DNA from: an uncultured Bdellovibrio sp.
GTDB lineage: Bacteria > Bdellovibrionota > Bdellovibrionia > Bdellovibrionales > Bdellovibrionaceae
Direction of reading: 5' to 3'
NCBI RefSeq assembly: GCF_946478835.1
Contig: NZ_CAMLDV010000003.1
Span: forward strand, 1-59,852
Length of the DNA stretch: 59,852 nucleotides
The position numbers and the translations under genes are program-made. The first letter of the stretch is position 1. Every line of letters starts with the position of its first letter. A model generated the notes under the pieces. The model was not told the origin of the DNA and did no database searches. It was given only the letters and a program-made list of their open reading frames with translations. Positions 24,473-32,742 of the stretch are shown here, in pieces.

Positions 24473-25383
24473 TAAAAAAGCTTTGGTCGACTTGGGATCA
24501 GTTCTGGTTTGCTCCGCAAAATCTTTTAGGTCTGGCATTTATGCGCGTTCTGCTCTGTGGAACGATGTTTTATATGTATGCCGTTCGTTTGATGAATCTG
24601 GACTATTATAACGACAATGGTTGGATGCCTCGCTCGATGGCTTTGGAGGCTTTGCCGGAGCTGTATCGTCCGTTATTTTTGTGGAGCTTTTGGCCGGATT
24701 CTTTAAATCTGGTGATGCATGTTCTTTTGGTCGTGCTTTTGCTTCTTTTAACTGTGGGCATCGGCGGCCGTTGGATTATGTGGATCGCCTGGATCATTGA
24801 TATGGGCTTTATTCAGCGAAATTATTCGGTGAATTTTGGTGCGGATATTATCGCGGCCTTGTTTTTGTTCTATATGTCTTTTTCACAGTCATGCGAGCGT
24901 TTGAGTGTTTTAAATCTTCTTCGTAAGAAAACGGATTTTAAGTTTTCAGACACGTTGAGCTCCGTGATGATTCGCATGATGCAGGTGCAGATCTGTGTGA
25001 TTTACGCATACACTGGTTGGGAAAAACTCAAAGGGGGAAGCTGGTGGGATGGCACCGCTCTTTGGAGTGTAATGGCGAACCCACAAATGACCACCATGGA
25101 TTTTTCTTTCTTAAGAAGCGTTCCTTGGAGCATTCCAGTTATTGCTTATTTAACCATTATTTTTGAAATCTATTTCCCGGCGATGGTCGCTTGGCCTAAA
25201 ACGCGCAACTTGTGGTTGTTATTAGGATTGTTCTTCCATGCGGGGATCGGGATCTTTATGGGGCTAGGACCTTTTGCGACGACGATGGTGTCGACGTATT
25301 TCCTGTTCTTAAACCCTCTCATTTTGGAACGTTTCGGCAGCAACTGGGGATGGTTGAAGCGTCTCAAAACTAGACCTTCTTAA
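24469..25383 (+). CDS. HTTM domain membrane protein
   Basis: A 304-residue inner-membrane protein with about seven or eight membrane segments and the HTTM (horizontally transferred transmembrane) pattern, related to vitamin K-dependent gamma-carboxylase: ...IYAYTGWEKLKGGSWWDGTALW, DNGWMP near the N-terminus and FHAGIGIFMGLGPFATTM near the end. The biochemical activity of bacterial HTTM proteins is not settled. I chose ATG 24469, in ATGA overlap with the companion gene, over an in-frame ATG at 24436. Confidence 0.85.
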   Translation: MIKKLWSTWDQFWFAPQNLLGLAFMRVLLCGTMFYMYAVRLMNLDYYNDNGWMPRSMALEALPELYRPLFLWSFWPDSLNLVMHVLLVVLLLLLTVGIGGRWIMWIAWIIDMGFIQRNYSVNFGADIIAALFLFYMSFSQSCERLSVLNLLRKKTDFKFSDTLSSVMIRMMQVQICVIYAYTGWEKLKGGSWWDGTALWSVMANPQMTTMDFSFLRSVPWSIPVIAYLTIIFEIYFPAMVAWPKTRNLWLLLGLFFHAGIGIFMGLGPFATTMVSTYFLFLNPLILERFGSNWGWLKRLKTRPS

Positions 25384-25436
25384 AAACTCGTTTAGCTCTG
25401 CGGCTCCCTCATTTATTCTATAAGGGTGGGGGATCT

Positions 25437-25925
25437 ATGAAATCTTCAGCGTTTAAACTTGCAGGAATCTCAAGTCTTCTTGTGTTGTTATCGGCGTGTC
25501 AGCCGATCAACGGCAATTCGCTTTTGACGGATCAAAAAGACGATCCTTCTGCCAACGCTTTAGATAAAGCTCCGAAGTCTGAAGAACTTTATTTGAAAGT
25601 TTTTAATCCCACCATTCAAGCCACAGGTTTAGATCGTGTTGAAGTCTCCGGTGAATGTTATCTTTCAACTTATCCGAAACATTCCATCATCGTTTTAAGA
25701 TCTGGAGTGCAACTCAATGACTTCGTTGTAGATATCAATCCTACAACGGCAAATAACACCAATAGTGCTAGCTGTAAAAACGGCCGCTTTAATTTGGCTT
25801 TGAACACGGGACAATTGGCAGCGGGTGTGCACTCCCTTCGCTTTATCTTGCAAGCCTGGGATGCGAACAACTCCCTTGTGACGAACGACGCTCAAGGCGC
25901 TAGTAACGTAACTCTTTCTAAATAA
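25437..25925 (+). CDS. Hypothetical lipoprotein
   Basis: A 162-residue lipoprotein. The signal peptide ends in a lipobox LLSAC with the lipidated cysteine at residue 21. The mature part is beta-rich, about 140 residues, and could be a small Ig-like fold. GTGGGGGA precedes the ATG. It is the last gene of the plus-strand run that begins with the site-2 protease. No family recognised. Confidence 0.75.
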   Translation: MKSSAFKLAGISSLLVLLSACQPINGNSLLTDQKDDPSANALDKAPKSEELYLKVFNPTIQATGLDRVEVSGECYLSTYPKHSIIVLRSGVQLNDFVVDINPTTANNTNSASCKNGRFNLALNTGQLAAGVHSLRFILQAWDANNSLVTNDAQGASNVTLSK

Positions 25926-25941
25926 GAGTTACGTTTTTTCT
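25905..25941. terminator. Bidirectional terminator between lipoprotein and fibre genes
   Basis: AACGTAACTCTT (25905-25916) and AAGAGTTACGTT (25924-25935) form a 12 bp stem that includes the last codons of the lipoprotein gene; a T-run follows. It also lies just past the 3' end of the facing fibre gene. Confidence 0.85.
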
Positions 25942-25946
25942 TTTTA

Positions 25947-28900
25947 TTATTTCTTACAGATTTTAGCTTTTGGATTCACTTCGCAGATGGCCTCGCGAAG
26001 TTCTGCATTTTCTTTCTTTAAAGACGCAATCTCACGACTTTGTTTTTCCACCATGGTTTGTAACTTCGCAATTTGTGAGTCATTCAATCTGCAAATACCC
26101 GCAAGCTCTTTTGTCGATTCAATCAAAGGACCAATCAGCTTCGTGTAAGCGACAGACTTATATCCCTGACTGTCTGTTTTCACAGCTTCAGGGAATTGCG
26201 CTTCAACTTCTTGAGCGATGACTCCCATGTCCTTATCTTTCGGTAGATTCAGCTCAGGTCGCACATCCTGGCGCCAGTCAAAGGTGACACCACGAAGTTT
26301 CATAATTTTTTCTAAAGCTTGCGGAACGACCTCGACATGATTCTTCAGGCGTTTGTCAGAAAGGTTTTGATAAGCACTTGTACCGCCGGCGGTTCCATTC
26401 ACCCATAAATTCAGACTGCTCGGGTTTGTGGAGGCATTGATAGCGACAAGACCACCCGCAGAGACAGTAAAGGCATTGGCCGAGGCCGTCGTAGGACCCG
26501 GGCGAATCCAATATTGAGAACCGTCAACGCCAACGTAAAATTTCTGACCTGTATCGCCTTCCTCGTATCCCATATAAGGAGCGGCAGAATTGTACAAAGA
26601 TAAAGGAGCGAAGGCAGGGTTGGCGCCGCCCTTATTGAAAGTAACCCAACCATTTGTGTTGATATGAAAACGAGTTGCAGGGGCTGTTCCATCCCAAATA
26701 AAAAAGTCTTTTGTTCCATTCACCATCGAGTCTTGTCCGACTTCAAAGTCACCAAACAACATTGAGGCCCGTTGATCCGAGACTGTTCCAGTGGGAATAA
26801 TATTGAGAAGACGACTTCCGGAAGTAGAGTTTGCCAGAGTTAAAAGATTTCCTGGATTGTTCGTGCCGATGCCGACTTTACCGTCGTGTGTGATGCGCAT
26901 AAGTTGTTGAGAAGTCGTCGTGCCATTCGGCGTTGTATAGAAGGTGATATAATCACCTAAAGCCGTTGGTGATTGATTCTCGGAAGCCCAGATGACCATG
27001 CCTGGATTGGCATTATTAGTAATTCCGTTTTTCCCAAGAAACTGTGCAAGTAAATCGCCTGCCAGCGGGTGAGTCGGAGCTGCAATAGTTCCGCGAGTTC
27101 GCGTTCCGATAAAAGAACCACCGGAGTTAACAGACGCAGACGTTGAGGATTTGGCCCAGTAAGCAGCGTCTCCACCTTCATAGCTTGTGTTGACGGTTCC
27201 ACCAATTTGTAAATTAATGTTTTGAGTTGCAGCCCAAGTGCCCTGTTGATCTGAAGCAATACCGATACGAAGAGCGCTGTCGGAAGCATTCGTTGCCGGG
27301 CCGATACCCCAGTAATTAGAACTTGTCCAGTTACCGACGTACTGCGCTTGTCCGGCGCTGCTTAAATAAGAACCGACGTAAATACCGAACTTGCTGGCCT
27401 GGGATCCATTCGGACCGACTTGCAAAAGATTGTTCGGGGAGCTCGCACCAATACCAAGTCTTCCTGTGCCGCCGTCCAATCGCATGCGTTCACTCACACT
27501 CGTACTACCGGAACTGATCGTGCTAAAAATTAAGTTTGTTCCTGATGTACCAGCGGTCCAGTTTTCAGAAGCTTGCGCGTAGATCTGTGCGCCTGTGGAA
27601 TAACTGGATCCGCTTCTTAAGCCTTGGAAAAGGATTTGTCCAAGGTTGTCGCCGCTTGCAATGGCCGACGTGGAAATACTGCTTCCGCGAGCACTTTCAA
27701 AAATCAGATCTCCGCCGCCAGAAAAAGTTCCCGTGTAGTTCTTAATCATAATTCCAGGGGAGCGGGATGCCGTCGACGAGTTATTTAAAATCGTCAAGCC
27801 CCCAGAGCCATCTGCTTGGGAAATCGTGAGTAAATCAACAGGGACCACGGTTCCCATACCTACTTTTCCGGTAGTATCAATTGTGACCGCTATGGCATTG
27901 TTCGTCTTTAGTGATAGCGAGTTTGCATCGTTGGTTCCTAAAGTTGCTGCTCCGCCAAAAGAGTTTCCACCATTGGTAAAAAATCCAGCAGCCGTAAACG
28001 TTTGGCATCCGGGAACACCGCTTGCATTAAATGTGATAGTTTGTCCCACGCCACAAGTAAATGGAGTGTAAGCAGAACCTGTTCCATCTGAAGCAATCAG
28101 ACGATTGGCTGTGATCGAGGTTGCACCTGTACCACCTTTTGTAACCGGAACAGCGGACGGGAAGTTTGCGGGGTCAGCGCTGATAGTTCCCGAAGACACC
28201 GCGATACCTGAACCTACTTGCACAACTCCTTTCGCAGAAGTCGTAGCATCGTTCACTGAAATTGCGGGCGTTGTGGTTCCTGTCGCGACAACAATCGGAA
28301 GAGTGCCCGTGACATTTGTTACGGTTCCCGTTGTTGGAGTGATCCACTTAAGACCACTGGTTTGCGTGGAATCAGCAGAAAGAACCTGGCCATTTGTTCC
28401 GACGGTTAGGCTCACATCATTTGTTCCATCATTTGAGATCAACGCGCCTTTAGTTGAAATCGGAGAAAGCGCATTAAAGGCTGCGATCGCTGTGTTTCCA
28501 CCTGTGCCACCATTGGCAATCGGTAAAACACCTGTGACATCAGAAGTAAGATTAATTGCAGCACTATTGCTAGCAGCCGTTACACGGCCTTGAGCATCGA
28601 CAGTGATATTAGCACGTGTATAAGAACCGGCAGTGACACCTGAATTCGGAAGACTTAATGTTACACTTCCAGAAGATCCACCACCAGTAAGTCCTGTTCC
28701 GGCTGTGACTCCCGTGATCGTGCCACCAGATCCGGTAGCAGAGGCCATCACGGACCAAGCGCCAGAGTTGTATTGATAAATTTTATTTGTGTCTGTCGCA
28801 AAATAAAGAGAACCCGCGGCAGGTGAGGCCGGTTTACTTGCATCAAGTCCTGTTTGCACCGAAGGGGTTCCTCCGGCATTCGTGACAAGTGAATCCGTAA

Positions 28901-30506
28901 TACCGTAACCGGAAAGGGTCGTCGGTTTTCCCGTTGTGATTTTTGACCAATCTAAATTCGGAATATTTGCAACGGGAACAGTTCCACTTAGATCGCTGGC
29001 CGTTAAAGCAGAGTTCACAAATGCCGTTCCATTGTGTCTTAAGTACTGTCCTGTCGACGGAGTCGTAATCGTTAAAGTCGTTCCTTGAAGTTTAGCCACA
29101 GTGGCCGCTGCAGAATTAGGACCTGTTGCGGTAACGTCTCCAGTAAGTGCTGTGATGTAGTTACCAGCAGCTTGTTTGTTATTAAACGTATTCCAATCCG
29201 TTGAACTCAAATATCCATTGGTGGAAGTCGTGGCTTGAGAAATTGAAATCGTTGGCGTGGTCGCTCCCGAAGTTACACTGATAGGAGCCGTCCCGCTGAC
29301 ATTAGTCACGGTTCCACCGCCATTATTATCGGCAGCAGGGGACCACTTCGCTCCATCATACTTAAGAACTTGTCCTGTGGTCGGTATTGTTGAATCAACT
29401 GCAACGCCTTTGATTTTATTTACACTCACAGCGCCAATGCTTCCGCTCACGTCACCGGCAACAGAAACATTGATGGGCTGACAAAGAAATTTTCCGGCGA
29501 CCGAACTCCAATAAGGAGTTTCATAATCAGCACAGTTTGCACTGGCTACGGCTGTATTAAAGGCTGTCGTCGTAAGGTATCCACTTAAAGTTGTTGAAAG
29601 ATTGGTAACATCCGAAATCGCAATCGCAGAGTTCACCCACTGAGCGCTAGAGTATTTTAAAAACTGTCCATTGGCGGGAACGGCAATATTCAAATCCGTC
29701 CCTTGAATTTTTACAACAGATGGATTGGGATAAGCGCCGCTTAAATCACCACCCGCTATTCCCGTCGGAGTGCGGGCATCTGTAAAGCGGGAATCATTTC
29801 CGGCAGCCACGGTGTTTGCAGAAGTTCCTACGTTCAAAGTCAGTTGGGGAGTTGACGTGTTATTGATAATTGTTAAATAAGCATTTGCAGAAGTGACATT
29901 CGTTACAGTCCCACCGCTGGCGCCACTGACGGCATCACAGCTAAAGCTCGTTCCATCCCAGGATAAAAAAGTTCCAGATACGCAAGTGGGAAGAATTGTT
30001 TTCGCAACGAAATCATTTTCAGTTTTAGTTCCCAATTTTTCTGCAGCTAAAGAAAAGGCGGCGTAAGGAACGGAGCGGATTTCACTGGAGGGAGAAATCG
30101 CTTTCCAGCCCACACCATCGTGAAACTGCACTTTTAAAAGACGAATGTCTCCTTGTGTAGGAGTGTAAGTCGCTCCGCCATCACAGTTTTGCACCTTGGA
30201 GTTATTAAAAGAATCTAGAAGTGTATAAAGAGGATTGGATGGGTAAAGTTTTGTGCCGGAACCAATAGGTACATCAAACACACCACCGGAATTCATCATG
30301 TTCACAGTGTTTCTTTGCTCGCGATACAAAACGCAGTTTCCGTTGGGATTTGTGATTTCAAACAGGAAACTAACGTTATTGTATTCTAACGGAGTTCCGT
30401 CTGATTTTAAAATTCGTCCTTGATAGGTTAAAGAATTCGGTGAGGCAAAGACCTTCAATGACAAAAATAGAAGAAGAGCAAAGACATGATACGTTCCGTT
30501 TCTCAT
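25947..30506 (-). CDS. Giant fibre adhesin with self-cleaving S74 chaperone domain
   Basis: A 1519-residue secreted protein with a signal peptide (about residues 1-21). The N-terminal ~170 residues resemble a domain found in bacterial fibre proteins (YQGRILKSDGTPL). The middle is a long run of threonine-, glycine- and serine-rich repeats (patterns such as GTVTNVTGTLPI, GDVTGVLP and GNLLTLANSTSGSR), as in phage tail fibres. The end is a Peptidase_S74 intramolecular chaperone: the cleavage serine is at about residue 1383 in LSDKRLKNH, followed by GVIAQEVEAQFPEAV and a coiled coil. Bdellovibrio makes trimeric 'mosaic adhesive trimer' fibres of this design that help it recognise prey; this gene is a likely member. 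It stands alone between a terminator and a 127-base upstream gap. Confidence 0.88.
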   Translation of the reverse strand: MRNGTYHVFALLLFLSLKVFASPNSLTYQGRILKSDGTPLEYNNVSFLFEITNPNGNCVLYREQRNTVNMMNSGGVFDVPIGSGTKLYPSNPLYTLLDSFNNSKVQNCDGGATYTPTQGDIRLLKVQFHDGVGWKAISPSSEIRSVPYAAFSLAAEKLGTKTENDFVAKTILPTCVSGTFLSWDGTSFSCDAVSGASGGTVTNVTSANAYLTIINNTSTPQLTLNVGTSANTVAAGNDSRFTDARTPTGIAGGDLSGAYPNPSVVKIQGTDLNIAVPANGQFLKYSSAQWVNSAIAISDVTNLSTTLSGYLTTTAFNTAVASANCADYETPYWSSVAGKFLCQPINVSVAGDVSGSIGAVSVNKIKGVAVDSTIPTTGQVLKYDGAKWSPAADNNGGGTVTNVSGTAPISVTSGATTPTISISQATTSTNGYLSSTDWNTFNNKQAAGNYITALTGDVTATGPNSAAATVAKLQGTTLTITTPSTGQYLRHNGTAFVNSALTASDLSGTVPVANIPNLDWSKITTGKPTTLSGYGITDSLVTNAGGTPSVQTGLDASKPASPAAGSLYFATDTNKIYQYNSGAWSVMASATGSGGTITGVTAGTGLTGGGSSGSVTLSLPNSGVTAGSYTRANITVDAQGRVTAASNSAAINLTSDVTGVLPIANGGTGGNTAIAAFNALSPISTKGALISNDGTNDVSLTVGTNGQVLSADSTQTSGLKWITPTTGTVTNVTGTLPIVVATGTTTPAISVNDATTSAKGVVQVGSGIAVSSGTISADPANFPSAVPVTKGGTGATSITANRLIASDGTGSAYTPFTCGVGQTITFNASGVPGCQTFTAAGFFTNGGNSFGGAATLGTNDANSLSLKTNNAIAVTIDTTGKVGMGTVVPVDLLTISQADGSGGLTILNNSSTASRSPGIMIKNYTGTFSGGGDLIFESARGSSISTSAIASGDNLGQILFQGLRSGSSYSTGAQIYAQASENWTAGTSGTNLIFSTISSGSTSVSERMRLDGGTGRLGIGASSPNNLLQVGPNGSQASKFGIYVGSYLSSAGQAQYVGNWTSSNYWGIGPATNASDSALRIGIASDQQGTWAATQNINLQIGGTVNTSYEGGDAAYWAKSSTSASVNSGGSFIGTRTRGTIAAPTHPLAGDLLAQFLGKNGITNNANPGMVIWASENQSPTALGDYITFYTTPNGTTTSQQLMRITHDGKVGIGTNNPGNLLTLANSTSGSRLLNIIPTGTVSDQRASMLFGDFEVGQDSMVNGTKDFFIWDGTAPATRFHINTNGWVTFNKGGANPAFAPLSLYNSAAPYMGYEEGDTGQKFYVGVDGSQYWIRPGPTTASANAFTVSAGGLVAINASTNPSSLNLWVNGTAGGTSAYQNLSDKRLKNHVEVVPQALEKIMKLRGVTFDWRQDVRPELNLPKDKDMGVIAQEVEAQFPEAVKTDSQGYKSVAYTKLIGPLIESTKELAGICRLNDSQIAKLQTMVEKQSREIASLKKENAELREAICEVNPKAKICKK

Positions 30507-30633
30507 ACCTATCTTATCGGTTTTTTAACAGGGTTTTGTGAGCTTCGCGGGTCTAGAATACGACAATCGTTGTTACTGGAGATTCCATATCTCATTTTGA
30601 GACACAAGGATTAAGGAATTGTGAGGTCTGTTG

Positions 30634-31596
30634 CTAGAGAATAAAGTTGAACTCATGTTTGAGTTTGTTTTTGGCGTCCTGATCCTTGCCTTCAAGAATT
30701 AAAGTGTCTTTAAGTTGCAGATCACGAATAAAAGTGGCGCGACGTTGAAGAGGAATTTCATTCCCCGTCACCGTCGAGAATGCCGAATTAAACGGTGTTT
30801 TTAATAAAAACTTTTCCTGATATTCCGGTGTTGTCAGAGTATCCAAAACTTCCAAAACTAATTTCTTCTGGTTGGAGTTGGCTGGAATCGCGGCTCCCCA
30901 CATCAGAAGAGCTGAAAGCTGCGGAAAGGAATTTCCCTTAAACTCTTGAGTTAAAGAGGCTTCCATTGCGCCTTCTTTAGGAAGTTCTCTGGTAAGTTGA
31001 TCTAGTTGCAAAGTCAGAATTTTCTTTTGCGCCACTTGATCCCAAAGACCTTGTTCTTTCCACACTTGAAAGTGCTTCAACAAAAGATCTTCATCGGCGA
31101 GTAAAAATAAAATCGGTTCTTTTTTGTTTTTAAGAAAGTCGGGGAAAGTTTCCTCTTGAGGAATTTTAATTCCTGTTTTCATCCAATAAAACGGCAGAAA
31201 ATAAAATCCTTCTTGAGCTTTCCCGGTAAAATCAGAAGCCACTCTCTGTAAAAGTTCTTTGCGAGGACCTGAAATATCGGAGAGCAGATTTTGATGAACT
31301 AATGTGTTAGCCCAAAAGGAGGGAAGAAAGATCAAATCCGCAGAGGGACTGGCAACCGTATTAGCTAAAATTCCATCCCAATCACGAGTGATGGTGACTG
31401 AAAACTTCACATGAAGTTCGTCCTCTAGTTTTTCACGAAGTTCTTCAGGAAAAAAGATTTCATCCGTGGTCAGGACTTGGATTTTAGTTGGACTGATAAA
31501 GTAGCTTTTAGAAAGACCTTGGGGCAGAACTCCGTGAAGAAATCCTACCCCCATGCAAATTAAAAAGAAAAAAAACCAGAATATGAAGTTTTTCAA
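30634..31596 (-). CDS. Periplasmic solute-binding protein (ABC type)
   Basis: A 320-residue protein with an N-terminal membrane segment (residues 4-22), which could be a signal anchor. The mature part resembles the type II periplasmic binding fold: IQVLTTDEIFFPEEL, the DLIFLPSFWANTLV and FYFLPFYWMKTGI segments. The fit is best with the polyamine/iron-binding group (PotD-like), but I cannot name the ligand. It starts 6 bases after the nrdB stop codon, so it is probably read from the nrdAB transcript. Confidence 0.65.
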   Translation of the reverse strand: MKNFIFWFFFFLICMGVGFLHGVLPQGLSKSYFISPTKIQVLTTDEIFFPEELREKLEDELHVKFSVTITRDWDGILANTVASPSADLIFLPSFWANTLVHQNLLSDISGPRKELLQRVASDFTGKAQEGFYFLPFYWMKTGIKIPQEETFPDFLKNKKEPILFLLADEDLLLKHFQVWKEQGLWDQVAQKKILTLQLDQLTRELPKEGAMEASLTQEFKGNSFPQLSALLMWGAAIPANSNQKKLVLEVLDTLTTPEYQEKFLLKTPFNSAFSTVTGNEIPLQRRATFIRDLQLKDTLILEGKDQDAKNKLKHEFNFIL

Positions 31597-31602
31597 TGGC
31601 GC

Positions 31603-32613
31603 TTAGAAAGTCTCGTCGAAAGCAACCGCACCGCTGATACCAGTTTGATAAGCGGAAACACGTCTTTCAAAGAAGTTAGCAAGTTCTTGCATATCTTGAA
31701 GCTCCATGAACGCAAATGGATTTTTCACGTTGTAGCGTGGAGCAATATTCAAGCTCTCAAGGCGTTGGTCTGCGCAATACTCAAGGTATTGGCGCATGTC
31801 TTTTGGAGACAAGCCTGCCACACCCAATTGAAGAACGTCATTCGCAAACTCCATCTCACACTCGATAGCGTCTTCAAGCATTTGCGTAACCATGTCTTCC
31901 ATTTGAGAATTGAAAAGATCTGGTTCTTCACGGCGAGCCGTTTTGATCACTTCAATCGCAAAAGCCATGTGCATAGATTCGTCACGGAAAACCCAGTTTG
32001 TTCCAGACGCCAATCCTGCCAAAAGACCTTTTGAGCGTAAGAAGTACACGTAAGCAAATGCCGCATAGAAGAACAAACCTTCCACGCAAGTTGCAAAGCA
32101 GATCAAGTTCATCAAGAAACGACGACGATCTTCTTTTGTGTTTAGAACTTCAAGTTCGTTGATGGAATCAATCCATTTAAAGCAGAAATCCGCTTTCTTT
32201 TTGATGGAAGGAATGTTTTCAACGGCAGCGAAAGCTTCCGCTCTTTCGTCTGGATTTGGAATATAGTTATCCAAAAGAGTCAGATAGAATTGAACGTGCA
32301 AAGCTTCTTCGTAAAGCTGACGAGACAAGTACATACGACCTTCTGGAGAATTCACATGCTTGTAAAGGTTCAATACAAGATTGTTCCCAACAATAGAGTC
32401 ACCTGTTGCAAAGAAAGCAACCAAGCGAGAGATCAAATGTTTCTCTGCCGGAGTCATTTTTGAGTGAAGGTCGACAAGGTCTGTAGAGAAGTCAACTTCG
32501 TCTACGGTCCATGTGTTCTTGATACCGTTTTTGTACATTTCGTAAAAAACAGGGTATTTCATTGGGCGCAAAGTTAAGTTAAAGCCTGGATCTAGAATCA
32601 TAACGTACTCCAT
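31603..32613 (-). CDS. nrdB: Ribonucleotide reductase class I, small (R2) subunit
   Basis: A 336-residue R2 subunit. It holds the di-iron site and the stable tyrosyl radical that starts reduction of ribonucleotides to deoxyribonucleotides in the large subunit. Ligand motifs are visible: Asp72 in GDSIV, Glu103 and His106 in YEEALHVQFY, later FRDESMHMAF. Tyr110, four residues after His106, matches the radical tyrosine (Tyr122 in E. coli), so this is a class Ia-type protein rather than the Tyr-less Ic type. An AGGAG site lies 9 bases before the ATG. nrdA lies upstream on the same strand. Confidence 0.95.
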   Translation of the reverse strand: MEYVMILDPGFNLTLRPMKYPVFYEMYKNGIKNTWTVDEVDFSTDLVDLHSKMTPAEKHLISRLVAFFATGDSIVGNNLVLNLYKHVNSPEGRMYLSRQLYEEALHVQFYLTLLDNYIPNPDERAEAFAAVENIPSIKKKADFCFKWIDSINELEVLNTKEDRRRFLMNLICFATCVEGLFFYAAFAYVYFLRSKGLLAGLASGTNWVFRDESMHMAFAIEVIKTARREEPDLFNSQMEDMVTQMLEDAIECEMEFANDVLQLGVAGLSPKDMRQYLEYCADQRLESLNIAPRYNVKNPFAFMELQDMQELANFFERRVSAYQTGISGAVAFDETF

Positions 32614-32629
32614 GTATGTGTGCTCCTAA

Positions 32630-32742
32630 AGGGAGCTGGTTCAGCCTGCGCGCCTAAGGCGCTTCGGCACTCCGCGGCCGGAGCCGCAGATTCAGTTCCG
32701 GCGTCCCGAAGGACGCCTTCACTCTTCGCGGCTACCGCCGCC
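32630..32742 (-). repeat. GC-rich multi-hairpin element between nrdA and nrdB
   Basis: About 113 bases of strongly GC-rich sequence begin right after the nrdA stop codon. On the transcribed strand they fold into perfect short hairpins: GGCGTCC-TTCG-GGACGCC, and GCGCC-TTA-GGCGC, with more GC-rich arms between. The part next to nrdA (GCGGCGGTAGCCGCGAAGAG) resembles the 23-mer found in scpA and scpB. It precedes the nrdB ribosome binding site by about 10 bases. Confidence 0.6.

Noticed and set aside
28105..28593. A 162-residue frame on the plus strand opposite the fibre gene, and others at 27826-28071 and 29257-29481
   Set aside because: They are antisense to the Thr/Gly/Val-rich repeats, with matching low-complexity composition and no ribosome binding sites.
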